Assembly: GCF_000217955.3 (NCBI RefSeq)
Contig: NZ_AFOY02000015.1
Coordinates: 310,001-374,000 of the forward strand
Direction: 5' to 3'
Length of the DNA stretch: 64,000 nt
Source of the DNA: Pseudomonas fluorescens HK44
Lineage (GTDB): Bacteria > Pseudomonadota > Gammaproteobacteria > Pseudomonadales > Pseudomonadaceae
Of the stretch, positions 34,140 through 43,435 are shown one piece after another. A program made the position numbers and the translations under genes. A model generated the notes under the pieces. The model had not been told where the DNA came from and did not search any database. It saw only the letters and a program-made list of their open reading frames with translations. The stretch's first letter is position 1. Each line of letters opens with the position of its first letter.

Positions 34140-34445
34140 ATGAAGTGCTTAATTTGTCAGGCTGCCGCCAAGACTGTTCACGCGCCGGGAGACTGGTCAG
34201 AGGTCAAATGCTCAGCCGGTTGTGGACATTTCAGGGTCTCGGCCAATCTTGTTGCGAAAATGACGTTGAAGCACGAATCCTTTGACCTTGAACGCACAAG
34301 GCGATGGCTTGAGATGGCTCGGAATGATGAACCCGCGCCTTTGATATCGACCTACGATTACAACGTTTCCTTATTGCATCGCGACGCCGAAGAGAAATCG
34401 GCCGGCCGGCCAAATCGTTCCAGGGAATCGGCAATGTCGGATTAG
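34140..34445 (+). CDS. Small zinc-ribbon-like protein, paralogue 1
   Basis: 101 aa. Cys pairs Cys3-x2-Cys6 (MKCLIC) and CSAGCGHF at about residues 24-28 suggest one zinc ribbon, followed by LERTRRWLE and a polar tail. A paralogue with the same plan lies at 37804. The pattern M-x-CLIC ... C-x2/3-CGHF-x-VS ... F-D-x-ERT-x2-WL is shared. Four-cysteine mini-proteins of this kind often bind nucleic acid or partner proteins, but the function is unknown. Confidence 0.65.
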   Translation: MKCLICQAAAKTVHAPGDWSEVKCSAGCGHFRVSANLVAKMTLKHESFDLERTRRWLEMARNDEPAPLISTYDYNVSLLHRDAEEKSAGRPNRSRESAMSD

Positions 34446-34559
34446 ATGGCCGTTCTGGCTTCGAGCTGTAACGAAGCAGCCAGCTGCACCGCGGCGATGT
34501 GACGCCGATACCGTGCAATCAGCGCTTGGCTGCTTTTTTGCTGTCGCGTGCCATGCTTG

Positions 34560-36110
34560 TTAATTTGAAATGACGGTCCTATTTCTCCCGCTGGACTTGG
34601 CGATGTATAGCGCTTTGTCGGCGATATCCACCAAACTCTCTACCGTATCGACTTCCTGTTCGGAGAGTGAACTAATGCCAATACTGATAGTGACCACTCC
34701 TAGTGGAGCGTCGCCGTGTTGTATTCCAGTTTGCTCCAAATCGAGTCGGATTTTTTCGGCCATCAGGAAAGCCCCAACATAATCAGTGTTTGACAGGACA
34801 ACGGCAAATTCTTCACCGCCGTACCGGGCGGCAAGATCGCCGGTTCGGTTTACATACTTTCTGATTATTGCACCCACGGTCTTCAGGCATTCATCACCCT
34901 GTACGTGGCCGTAGAGATCGTTGTAGCTCTTGAAGAGGTCAACGTCGATCATGATCAGTGCCGTGCCGTCGAGTTTCTTGCGTTTTTTTCTAGCAACTTC
35001 AGCTTCTATAAAAAAATCGAAATGGCGTCGGTTGGCCAGCTTTGTCAGTCCATCTTCGAGGGCCATTAAACCAAGAATCTTATTGGCTTCAATGTAGTCT
35101 TTCTGGGAGGCTTGCAGTTCCCTTTGTGCTTGAATTTGCTGACTCATTAGCTTGATGAGTCGATAGCCAATAATGCTGAGGATTATTAATAAGATGGAGG
35201 ATATGATCAGGCTGGCAAGGGATTCGCTCCGCCAGTCAGCCAGTACTTCATTCCTGTCAAATTCGGCGACGACAATAAGAGGGTATCCATTAATTCGTCG
35301 AAAGCCTATAACCCGCTCTACGCCGTCTATAAACGATTTTATGGTCGCGGTGCCTGAGTTTACGTCAGGCTTTAATAGAGCGAACACTTCGCCTTTTGAT
35401 ATGTTAAGCCCGATGTCCTGGTCGCGAAATGGTTTTCGCACCACGATGTTGCCGCTGGAACTCACCAGATTGATGAGGCCGTTCGCCCCGGTGTCTACAC
35501 CCTCGTATAGACTGAGGAAGTAGTTGAGGTAAATGGTAGCGATTGTGACGCCGGCAAAACTCCCGTCTGGATGGTTGACTCGGCGCGATACCGTCATGAT
35601 CCATTCATTTGTTGAACGACTGCGTATGGAGGGGCCCAGATAAGGTCCCGGGTCCGTATGATCGCGATGATAAATGAAATAGTCACGGTCTGAGTTGTTG
35701 GCGCCAGCGGGTATGACACCGTTTGAATTCAGCAGCCAGCGACCCTGTTCATCATAGATAAAAAATCCGTGTATTTGAGGCAGGCGTTTTTGTTGTATTT
35801 TAAGTAGTTCTTCGAGTTTTTTTAAGTTTTCTGCGTTGCTGCCTTCCGTTTCCAGTCGTTCTTTGACCCCTATAAGTACGGTGTCGGCCTGAGTAAGGGT
35901 GGCCTCGATATTGGACGACAAAGTCTTCGAGAGATTTGACATCTCGGTTTCCTTGTCGTGCAAATGGTACTCCAGGGAGTTGAAGATTCCCCATGTGCTT
36001 ATTGCTATCAGCGAGATGCATACGACGGCAACAAAGAGGATGACATGTCCGACTTTAAGCTTGGCATCGGTCCACCCAGCGGAAAAAAATGAAGCCTTCC
36101 TTGTCAACAT
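34560..36110 (-). CDS. Membrane diguanylate cyclase with periplasmic CACHE-type sensor
   Basis: 516 aa. TM1 (about 20-42), a periplasmic dCACHE-like sensor (about 45-285, with DRDYFIYHRDHTDPGPYLGPSIRSRSTNEWIMTVSRRV typical), TM2 (about 298-318), a short coiled coil, then GGDEF (about 350-515). The active-site motif is GGEEF, and the inhibitory I-site RxxD (RTGD) lies exactly five residues before it, so product inhibition is expected. Makes c-di-GMP from GTP in response to a periplasmic ligand. Lower GC than neighbours. Monocistronic as far as can be seen. Confidence 0.9.
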   Translation of the reverse strand: MLTRKASFFSAGWTDAKLKVGHVILFVAVVCISLIAISTWGIFNSLEYHLHDKETEMSNLSKTLSSNIEATLTQADTVLIGVKERLETEGSNAENLKKLEELLKIQQKRLPQIHGFFIYDEQGRWLLNSNGVIPAGANNSDRDYFIYHRDHTDPGPYLGPSIRSRSTNEWIMTVSRRVNHPDGSFAGVTIATIYLNYFLSLYEGVDTGANGLINLVSSSGNIVVRKPFRDQDIGLNISKGEVFALLKPDVNSGTATIKSFIDGVERVIGFRRINGYPLIVVAEFDRNEVLADWRSESLASLIISSILLIILSIIGYRLIKLMSQQIQAQRELQASQKDYIEANKILGLMALEDGLTKLANRRHFDFFIEAEVARKKRKKLDGTALIMIDVDLFKSYNDLYGHVQGDECLKTVGAIIRKYVNRTGDLAARYGGEEFAVVLSNTDYVGAFLMAEKIRLDLEQTGIQHGDAPLGVVTISIGISSLSEQEVDTVESLVDIADKALYIAKSSGRNRTVISN

Positions 36111-36758
36111 GAAATCCTGCCATTAAACGTGGGTATCAATGCTTAGGGTATTCTATTTTTTTTATACCGTTGAAATATTTTCAGCGTGGGTATTCGTTTT
36201 CGCCCTATGTTCATCTTGCTTATTGCCAAATGTGCAGGCGGTCAAGTGACGACAGCGCTATTGACCCTGAATCACTCCCACCCCTCAGTTCCACGCAGAC
36301 GCGTCAGAGAGAGGCATTGAGCTCGCTGATCAGCGTTTCGCGGTACTTGAGTGCCGAGACCGATGCTTCGCCCAGATGGATGACGCTCTGCGCACCGTTT
36401 TCAAGGAAATCCTCAGCAGGTCCCGGGGCAACCTGGACGGTCCATTCCTGGCCTGGATTCATAGCCCTGAACTGGCGAATCATGCACAACGACTCGGTGC
36501 GTTTTGTCGGTACGGCACGCGTTTGGAAGTGCGCCTGACGGAATTGGCCATCCTGTTTACCGCCTGGTGGCGATGACGCTGAACGTCTTTGCGGTGCGGC
36601 GTGATGCTGATGCACCACTTCCATTTGTCGAGCCTTGACGCTTGCGCAGCCGAGGATTTGTACAGGCGGAGGGAGGGATATGAAGGCTTTCGGTATGGAA
36701 TCTTGGAGATTACTGGAGTAAAAAATACCTTACCGGCCTCAATCCAGAGGATGTGCAA
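36111..36758. other. Region with only weak small frames
   Basis: A minus-strand frame 36304-36483 (59 aa, MIRQFRAMNPGQEWTV ... LKYRETLISELN) has no ribosome site, but its end resembles ALKYKDLLES of the small protein at 36759, so it may be a real or decayed relative. The plus strand frame over it is basic and low quality. Nothing else was seen. Confidence 0.4.
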
Positions 36759-36953
36759 ATGGTCATTACCATCAAAGAGCGCGATGAGCATCATATGTCT
36801 CATGAATCAAGTAGCGCGGGAATCAGGATGTGGGATGTCTTTCAAGGAGATGTTCTGGTCGGCGTCTATCACAGTGAAGCAGAAGCGTTGAAGTACAAGG
36901 ATTTACTGGAGAGCGGTCGATTGGATAGCTTCAAAAAACCTCCGAAAAGATAA
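36759..36953 (+). CDS. Small conserved-type protein, 64 aa
   Basis: ATG at 36759 with AGAGG 8 nt upstream; a GTG at 36753 is possible. The sequence (MVITIKERDEHHMSHESSSA ... MWDVFQGDVLVGVYHSEAEALKYKDLLES) reads like a compact alpha/beta mini-protein. It is followed by a terminator. Family unknown; similar small proteins are common in pseudomonads. Confidence 0.5.
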   Translation: MVITIKERDEHHMSHESSSAGIRMWDVFQGDVLVGVYHSEAEALKYKDLLESGRLDSFKKPPKR

Positions 36954-36966
36954 GCTCAATGGAATG

Positions 36967-36999
36967 AAAAAGCCCAGCCCAGCCCAGTGCTGGGCTTTG
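36967..36999 (+). terminator. Rho-independent terminator
   Basis: AAAGCCCAGC/GCTGGGCTTT stem, A-run before and TTTGTTGG after, 14 nt downstream of the 64-aa ORF. Confidence 0.75.
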
Positions 37000-37091
37000 T
37001 TGGTCTTGGGATTCACGTCTGCGGAACTGGCTGCTGGTCAGGGCGAACACTTGCCGCTATAGAGGCCGACGTTGAGAGGAGGGGGGTGGCG

Positions 37092-37448
37092 TTACTTGAG
37101 GGGAGCGGCAGAGATTTTTGAGTAAGTGCCGATATCAGTGGTGGCGAGTAAGCAGCGGCCATCCTTGAATTTTGCGTAGAAAGTTATTTCCCTTTCGGTA
37201 TCACATAGTAACCAGCCCGCCACTAGCCCAATCGGCCCTAGAAGCAATGCTCCCGCCAGACTCCATCGAATAACGCTGCCTTTCTTGTTGACGACTTCTT
37301 CGGTTGCCGTTTCCAGGGTTTCCAGATTTGACAGGGGGATCTTTAATTCGAGAGAAGGTTTCAATGCGGATTTCAGAGTGAAAAATCCAGCTTGAAATTC
37401 GGCATCGCCTGCCAGAAAGTCACCGGATATCACCGTTATTTTCGACAT
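37092..37448 (-). CDS. Small membrane protein, 118 aa, unknown
   Basis: GAAGAAG box 5-8 nt before the ATG. An N-terminal beta-rich part (VISGDFLAGDAEFQAGFFTLK) precedes one Gly-rich hydrophobic segment (about residues 62-84, LAGALLLGPIGLVAGWLLC) and a short C-terminal domain (REITFYAKFKDGRCLLATT). The family is not recognised; the layout is like small SHOCT- or PH-like membrane proteins. No operon partner. Confidence 0.5.
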   Translation of the reverse strand: MSKITVISGDFLAGDAEFQAGFFTLKSALKPSLELKIPLSNLETLETATEEVVNKKGSVIRWSLAGALLLGPIGLVAGWLLCDTEREITFYAKFKDGRCLLATTDIGTYSKISAAPLK

Positions 37449-37803
37449 GACTTCTTCTTCGTGTGATCTGGCCTGGCCCGTTGAGTACTGGGCTCCAAAG
37501 GCTCCCTTCAGTCAATCGACTTGCGACAAAAGGCGAGGCCGGCGGTCACTTGATCGCCCCCCCCGTCGAGGGCATTAACAACCGTCTGATCGAGATCAGG
37601 GCTGCCGGTTTTTCTGTGGGCATAAGGAATTTTTTGTCGAAGTAGCGTGACGGTTGGAAATGGTCTATTAATTGACGACCTGCATCGTGAAAGTAGGCGA
37701 GAAGTCAGCGCCTGGAAGACGTTCGACGATACCCAGCGGTGGGGCATGAGTTGGCGGCTAGATTGCTGTGTCGTTGAAAATGACAGGTACTTGGGAGTAG
37801 CTC
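37449..37803. other. Intergenic region with no recognised gene
   Basis: 355 bp. Frames on both strands are short, without ribosome sites or known motifs. A C-run (CCCCCCCC) occurs near 37557. Confidence 0.5.
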
Positions 37804-38043
37804 ATGTGGTGTTTGATCTGCTCGGAAGAGGCGCGACGTATTGAATCCGCAATGGATGGCGTTGAACTGATTTGTCCTGAGTGCGGGCATTTCGGCGTAT
37901 CCGGCATTGTTATGAGGGAAAAGAACGAGCGAAAATTTGATGTCGAGCGAACCAAGGTCTGGCTTCATCGCGAGCGCGAGATCAACCCTGACCGGTGTCC
38001 GGTTATCAATAGCTCGAACGTTATCTGGGCGTCGGAGCCCTGA
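37804..38043 (+). CDS. Small zinc-ribbon-like protein, paralogue 2
   Basis: 79 aa; GGGAG 6 nt before the ATG. MWCLICSEE and CPECGHFGVSG form a Cys-x2-Cys ... Cys-x2-Cys ribbon, followed by FDVERTKVWLHRE. It is a shorter, more regular copy of the 101-aa protein at 34140. Its clear start site and paralogue make it a likely real gene. Function unknown. Confidence 0.7.
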   Translation: MWCLICSEEARRIESAMDGVELICPECGHFGVSGIVMREKNERKFDVERTKVWLHREREINPDRCPVINSSNVIWASEP

Positions 38044-38124
38044 CGGTATTGAAGTGCGGCAGGGCGTTACCGGAGATTCGTATAGGGAAGCGCGTTGCTG
38101 ACAACGTCTCGCCAATCTCAATGC

Positions 38125-39237
38125 CTACCAACACAGCGTGAAGGCATTTTTCGCGCCCGGCTGGATGCTGCTACCCAAGCGTGCGCACTCACGAGAAAGG
38201 GTGTCGTGTAGCCATTGACGGTCATCCCCTTCGGCGTGACAGATGCGAAAGCGCTGGAGGTGGATGGGGATCAGGTCCAGCGATTGCAGGCACCCATCTG
38301 GTGCCAGCGAGACAAAGTATAGAAGTCCCAGATCGCCGCGAAAGGCAGTGTGGTCCTCAATACCTTCGTAATCGTTCAGGAGATCACCGCAGCCATAGAG
38401 AATCAGGCGCTCGCGGTAGACCTCGATGCCCTTGATGTGATGCGAGGAATGCCCGTGCACCACGTCAACTCCAGCCTCGTCGATCAAGGCATGGGCGAAC
38501 CGGACCTGCTCCCGCGGGATATCGAACCCCCAGTTACCGCCCCAGTGAATGGAAGCAACCACCCGATCTCCCACTTTTTTGCCCGCAAGAATCCGTTTGG
38601 CCACAGGGTGCAGGCTTTGCATCGACAGGTCCTCCAGCCGCGCGACGCCCGCGCGTCTGTCCGTAGCGGCCCAGTCCGGCGGAATGCCGCTGTCGGGTGC
38701 ACCGAGGCCAAACACCAGCAAGCGCCGCCCGCCAGGCTGCGGCAGTACGGCAGGCGCTTCGGCAGATTGCCGGTTATGCCCGGCGCCGACGCTGCACATG
38801 CCGTTGCTCGATAGGGTATCCAGCGTATCGGCCAGGCCGGCAGCCCCCCAGTCCAGCACATGGTTGTTGGCCAGCATGCAGCAGTCGATGCCGGCTACGC
38901 TGATGACCGGGAAGTTCTCCGGACTCATGCGGTAATTGATGCCTTTTGGCTCCGGTCGTCCGCGGCGGGACACCGCTGTTTCCAGATTGATGATGCGTGC
39001 GTGTGGCTGACGAAGTTCGAACTCATCCAGCGCAGCGCCCCAGACATAGGTGAACTCGACTGGGCGGGGAATCGAGCCATTGAGTCTTTCCGCCAGCCGG
39101 ACGTAATCGCCGGCATTCTTGACGTAAGCTTCGTAAAGCCGCGGATCGCCAGGATGCGGCAATACTGAGTCGATGCCGCGGGCGGTCATGACGTCGCCCG
39201 CGAGAAACAGCTTCAGCGTATCGGTAACGGCGGCCAT
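38125..39237 (-). CDS. CapA/PgsA-family metallophosphatase-like protein
   Basis: 370 aa; GGGAGGGTG just before the ATG. PGA_cap fold: LFLAGDVMTARGID (first metal-binding strand), ARIINLETAVS, CCMLANNHVLDWG, VVASIHWGGNWGFDI, VHGHSSHHIKGIEVY and YGCGDLLNDY match the calcineurin-like layout of the family. It lacks a membrane anchor or signal peptide, unlike the capsule-type CapA of Bacillus, so a cytosolic role is likely. No polyglutamate genes are adjacent; the substrate is unknown. Confidence 0.82.
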   Translation of the reverse strand: MAAVTDTLKLFLAGDVMTARGIDSVLPHPGDPRLYEAYVKNAGDYVRLAERLNGSIPRPVEFTYVWGAALDEFELRQPHARIINLETAVSRRGRPEPKGINYRMSPENFPVISVAGIDCCMLANNHVLDWGAAGLADTLDTLSSNGMCSVGAGHNRQSAEAPAVLPQPGGRRLLVFGLGAPDSGIPPDWAATDRRAGVARLEDLSMQSLHPVAKRILAGKKVGDRVVASIHWGGNWGFDIPREQVRFAHALIDEAGVDVVHGHSSHHIKGIEVYRERLILYGCGDLLNDYEGIEDHTAFRGDLGLLYFVSLAPDGCLQSLDLIPIHLQRFRICHAEGDDRQWLHDTLSRECARLGSSIQPGAKNAFTLCW

Positions 39238-40013
39238 GACACCCTCCCGGATATCCCGATTTAGTTCACGGCAAGTTTTGCTCCCGCACTGTTCAAAATA
39301 TCAATATTTACTCCCGTCGGCAGGGGTAGTCTCTGCGGCACGCTGAACGGCGGGCACTGCATGGCCTGCGACAAGCCGGTGACGAACCAAACCGGTATTG
39401 AGATCAAACGCAGTCAGAGCAAGTAGCCAGTTGCTTGTTCGAAGTGGTTGTCCTGCACTCCGGCGATCAGGTGCAGTGGAATGTCCTGTTGCGCATCGAT
39501 GGAGAGGATTTCAAAGCTACCCACTATTTGAAGGTGTCGCTCACTCTGTCCGGTCGACTCTTCTTCGTTTGCCTTAGCCATTCTCGCGTGGTTCGCTGCG
39601 ATTTCATTGAGAGTTGACACGTTACATCTCCGGTGACTGACCAAGCGTATCGCTGGAGTCCTTAAGCGTTTATGTTGATTGCCGCCGCGTCAGAATTACG
39701 TCGTTCCGGGGCCGCTACCGGCGTACTTAGCAATCCTTGAGCCAGGCATGGTCGCGTATCCTGCGCCACGTTTTGTAGGCGACGAATGGTGTCGCAGAGT
39801 TATCCATGAGCAACGTAAACCCATCCTCCACGAGTTGCCGGTGAGTAAGGGGCGAACCTTTAACGGGTTTCTAAAGGACTTTTGCCGAGACCGAATCCGA
39901 GGCGATACCTCCCTTTCTGCAAAAGTTACGTACCTACGGAGGCAGCACCGTGAATGAGGGCTCGCTCTAACTCGGCGAAGACCCTATGACCAGTGCTTTT
40001 CTGATTATATTTT
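39238..40013. other. Intergenic/eroded region
   Basis: About 775 bp between capA-like and tauE-like genes. Apart from the 68-aa frame at 39414-39620, only fragments were seen, such as CGTLNGGHCMACDKPVTN (plus, ending near 39423) and a 92-codon frame at 39679-39957 without a ribosome site. No insertion sequence ends were found. Confidence 0.45.
39414..39620 (-). CDS. Small protein of unknown function, 68 aa
   Basis: GTG start at 39620 with CCGGAG about 8 nt upstream, which decides it over the longer frame. Composition is soluble and acidic (STLNEIAANHARMAKANEEESTGQ) with a final aromatic-Leu end. Family unknown; the overlapping plus-strand frame has no ribosome site. Confidence 0.4.
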   Translation of the reverse strand: MSTLNEIAANHARMAKANEEESTGQSERHLQIVGSFEILSIDAQQDIPLHLIAGVQDNHFEQATGYLL

Positions 40014-40820
40014 CTACATCCAGGTTTTGAGCATCAGGTAGCCTGCAACCACAATGCACACCGCAGAAAAACCGAGTTGTATCGCTTTGGCGGGAATCCT
40101 TGGCGAGAGCATTCTGCCCAACAGCATCCCGCAGACGCTGGCAGCGATAAACACACCACCGGTAGTCGTGATGTGCGCGCCAGCGTGAATTGCGCCCATC
40201 ACCGCGGTGGCTGAGATCAGGGCAATGGCCATAAGTGAGGTAGCGACGATGCCATGCGTCCTGATGTCCGAGAACTGTTGAAACGCCGGTACGATCAAGA
40301 ATCCTCCGCCTACACCAAGCATCCCCGTCAGTAGCCCGGAGACTGAGCCGATGACGGCCAGGGTGGTTGAGCATCTTGGATTCCAGCGCAGCCGGCCGGT
40401 TTCCGGGTTGAGCATGCAGTTTTTGTGTTCCCGGGGCCGTTCATCGTCTGTGGTTCTAGCCTGGCTGCGGTACGCCTGCCGGGCCATGCGTATCGCCACG
40501 ATGATCATCACCCCGCTGAACAGTGATATCAGCGCGGCGTTGGGTAGCAAATGGGCAAGGTATACGCCCACAGGCGAGAAAACGGCCCCCAATAGCGCCA
40601 TCAGCAGGGCAGCACGATAACGGACCAGGTCTTTTCTGAGACCATCCATGGCCCCGACAGTGGCTGCAGCGCTGACGGCAAACAGCGCAACGGGAGCCGA
40701 TTGCGTCATGGTCCAGCCCAAACCGATTACCAGCGCCGGTATGGCCAGAATGCCACCCCCTGCACCGGTAAGGCCAAGGATGATCCCGATGATTATTCCG
40801 AACATTCCACCCAGTAGCAT
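40014..40820 (-). CDS. TauE/SafE-family sulfite/sulfonate exporter
   Basis: 268 aa; GAGGAACGAG before the ATG. About eight hydrophobic segments; two TauE repeats starting with GLTGAGGGILAIPALV (about residues 17-32) and GMLGVGGGFLIVPAF (about 165-180) are diagnostic. A charged cytosolic loop (ARTTDDERPREH) splits the halves. It follows the DUF442-SQR and persulfide dioxygenase genes on the same strand, so export of the sulfite made by sulfide oxidation is the natural role. Confidence 0.88.
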   Translation of the reverse strand: MLLGGMFGIIIGIILGLTGAGGGILAIPALVIGLGWTMTQSAPVALFAVSAAATVGAMDGLRKDLVRYRAALLMALLGAVFSPVGVYLAHLLPNAALISLFSGVMIIVAIRMARQAYRSQARTTDDERPREHKNCMLNPETGRLRWNPRCSTTLAVIGSVSGLLTGMLGVGGGFLIVPAFQQFSDIRTHGIVATSLMAIALISATAVMGAIHAGAHITTTGGVFIAASVCGMLLGRMLSPRIPAKAIQLGFSAVCIVVAGYLMLKTWM

Positions 40821-40829
40821 GCTCGTTCC

Positions 40830-42423
40830 TCACTCAGGCCGTGAGAGGCCGGTCAGCCACTCACGGCCTTTGAGCATGCCGTTCCAGTAAAACCAAGGCA
40901 GGAACCTGGCTTTCAGGAACCAGGCGGATTGTCGCGCGACCGTAGGGTCCAGGGGGAAGGAGGGCAGCAGCTTCCCGCCATAACCGAACTCGGCCAGCAC
41001 CACCTTGCCTTTTTCGACTGTGAGTGGGCACGACCCGTATCCATCGTAGCGCAGCGGCATGGGCTGATGGCGGCGCAACGCCAGGAGGTTCTCGGCCACC
41101 ACGACGACTTGCTTGCGGGCGGCGGCAGCGGTTTTGGCGTTGCTGGTGGAGCAGATATCACCCAGCGCGAATACGTCCGGATAGCGGCTGTGTTGCAGTG
41201 TCCCCGGGTCTACCTCGCACCAGCCGGCGGAGTCTGCCAGGGGGCTTGAGCGAATGAAGTCGGGAGCTACCTGTGGCGGGACCACATGGAGCATGTCGAA
41301 GCGTTTTGCCTGCCGAGTGAGGGTGCCGTGCACGTCTCGGCTTTCGAACCAGGCGGTTTTGCCCGGACCGTCGACTTTGACCAGGTTCGAGCCGAAGATT
41401 AGCTGCGCCTGGTACTTGTCGATGTACTTCATCAGTGGCGGGACGAAGGCCGCCACCCCGAACAGGGTTTCGCCAGCGAGATTGAACTCGGCATCCACGT
41501 CCTGCAGGACGCCCGACTTTTGCCAGTGATCACAGGACAGGTACAGCGCCTTTTGCGGGGCACCGGCACATTTGATCGGCATGGCGGGCTGGGAAAACAG
41601 CGCCTTGCCGCGGCGCAACCCCTGCACCAGTTGCCAGGTGTAGGCGCAAAGATCATAGCGATAGTTGGACGTCACCCCATGCTTGCCCAGGGTTTCTTCC
41701 AGCCCTTCGATGTTCTCCCAGGCCAGCCTCAGTCCCGGGCAGACAATAAGGTTTTGATAGGCGACGCTTTGACCGTTGCTCAGCGTCAGACGCTTGCTGT
41801 CCGGCAGGACCTCGACCACCGCGGCCTTGATCCAGGTGGCGTCGCGCGAAATGACTTGCGACATGGGCCTGACGGTCTTGCGCACGTCATACGCTCCACC
41901 ACCGACCACCGACCAGCGTCCAGGCCGGTTGGTAGTAATGCTGGTCATTGGGCTCAATTAGCGTGATCCGTAGGTCCGGAACCCGCTTGAGCAGGCTGGC
42001 CACGACACCGATGCCCGCCGACCCGGCCCCAATGACCAGGATGTCGGCAGTGATGTCCGGGAGGCCGATGGCGGCTTTTGTCCGAGCGGCGCTCGCAGAT
42101 GCCTTTTGGTAGAGCAGGGTTGAGCGATTACCGGTGCGACAGAACGCCAATACGGGTGCTGGCAAGCTGTCCAGCAGTTGGCCAAAACCTTGTACATCAC
42201 TGTCGTTGATGGCATTGGGCTGAACCGGGAGATAGGCAAACTCAAGGCCCAGTTGTTTAGCTTCAGCTTGCAGGGTCGCCCTGGCAGGTTGATCCGCTCC
42301 ACCTTCATGATCGGGGCGGTTACAGATAATTGAGCGAAACCCGAGCTTGGCGGCTTCGTTCAGGTCTTCCGGAGTTATTTGACCGGTTGTTGAAAAATCG
42401 TTGCTATGGGGAGTGACTTGCAT
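40830..42423 (-). pseudogene. DUF442 (rhodanese/PTP-like)-SQR fusion, frameshifted by a 7-bp tandem duplication
   Basis: N-terminal part: DUF442 domain with the loop FCRTGNRS, then the FAD-binding start ADILVIGAGSAGIGVVASLL and EPNDQHYYQPAWTLVGG. Here the unit CCACCGA is present twice in tandem (41899-41912), adding 7 nt; the frame then ends after WWSV. Continuing in another frame gives GGGAYDVRKTVRPM and the whole rest of a type-II sulfide:quinone oxidoreductase (KCAGAPQKALYLSCDHW, FALGDICSTSNAKTAAA). Removing one copy restores a single protein of about 528 aa. Oxidises H2S to persulfide with quinone reduction; the DUF442 part probably handles persulfide. Confidence 0.85.
41899..41912. repeat. 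7-bp tandem duplication CCACCGA x2 causing a frameshift
   Basis: Two exact adjacent copies inside the SQR fusion gene; seven is not a multiple of three. Consistent with strand slippage, or a sequencing/assembly error. Confidence 0.85.
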
Positions 42424-42483
42424 GCCAGCTCGACTCTTGAAAGAGGTTGTCCATGTCGCTATGCCTGAACTCAATAAAGCTGT

Positions 42484-43353
42484 TCAGAACACATTGAGCG
42501 GAATCTTCAGGTAGCGGATGCCGTTGGCCTTCGCCGCAGGTGCCTCGCCGGCCCGCATGTTGATCTGTACCGACGGCAGCAGCAGCCTGGGCTGGCCCAG
42601 GGTTTTGTCGCGCGCTGCGCGCAGGGCAACAAAGTCAGCCTCGCCGATGCCTTGGCCGACATGGATGTTGTGTGCGCGTTCTTCATCTACGGTGGTCTGG
42701 TAACAGTAGTGGTCGCGGCCGGGGGATTTGTAGTCGTGGCACATGAACAGGCGAGTGCTGCCTGGGAGCTCGAACAACCGGCCAATCGAGCGGTACAACT
42801 GGTGAGCGTCGCCACCGGGAAAGTCGCAGCGGGCGGTGCCGCAGTCGGGCATGAATAGGGTGTCGCCAACGAACGCTGCATCTTCGATCAGGTAGCTCAC
42901 GCAAGCCGGCGTATGGCCGGGGGTGTGCAGTACAACGACGGACAGCGCGCCGATGTGAAATGTTTCGCCGTCGGCGAACAGGCGGTCGAACTGACTGCCG
43001 TCGACCTTGAACCCGTCTTCGGCGTCGAACAGCTTGGCAAAGGTGTCCTGCACCAGGGGAATACTATCGCCAATGCCGATTTGTCCGCCCAGGTGTTCTT
43101 GCAGATAGCGGGCGGCCGAGAGGTGGTCGGCATGCACGTGGGTTTCCAGTATCCATTCGAGCGTAAGCCCGTTGGAGCGCACATGCTCGATCAGGCGGTC
43201 GGCACTCGCGTACGAGATGCACGCGGCAGCGGCGTCGTAGTCAAGCACCGGGTCGATGATTGCGCAGCGCTGAGTCAGCGAGTCGCTGAGCAGATAGCTG
43301 TAGGTGCAGCTCTCGGGGTCGAAGACAGGTTCAACGTTAAACGGCATCGTCAT
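42484..43353 (-). CDS. Persulfide dioxygenase (ETHE1/Blh-like MBL-fold)
   Basis: 289 aa; the ATG at 43347 is an alternative start. Metallo-beta-lactamase fold with HVHADHLSAARYL (metal site), HTPGHTPACVSYL, VGDTLFMPDCGTARCDFPGGDAHQLYRSI and LFMCHDYKSPGRDHYCYQTT; the single-iron ETHE1 type uses the His, Asp, His set seen here. Oxidises glutathione persulfide to sulfite. It lies upstream of the SQR fusion and TauE genes, giving the order sulfide to persulfide to sulfite to export. Confidence 0.88.
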   Translation of the reverse strand: MTMPFNVEPVFDPESCTYSYLLSDSLTQRCAIIDPVLDYDAAAACISYASADRLIEHVRSNGLTLEWILETHVHADHLSAARYLQEHLGGQIGIGDSIPLVQDTFAKLFDAEDGFKVDGSQFDRLFADGETFHIGALSVVVLHTPGHTPACVSYLIEDAAFVGDTLFMPDCGTARCDFPGGDAHQLYRSIGRLFELPGSTRLFMCHDYKSPGRDHYCYQTTVDEERAHNIHVGQGIGEADFVALRAARDKTLGQPRLLLPSVQINMRAGEAPAAKANGIRYLKIPLNVF

Positions 43354-43435
43354 TTTTCCGCGCACAGATCGTCTGGGTCAGTACCGCCGGCAACGTACAG
43401 CAGCGCGGCGGTTGAGTCGTATTGCTGCAGGTCAT

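Noticed and set aside
37463..37645. Possible transposase tail (NNRLIEIRAAGFSVGIRNF)
   Set aside because: Superficially like a transposase C terminus, but without catalytic residues, terminal repeats or neighbouring mobile genes.
39679..39957. Plus-strand 92-codon frame as a gene
   Set aside because: No ribosome site, no motif, overlaps debris; left as part of the intergenic description.
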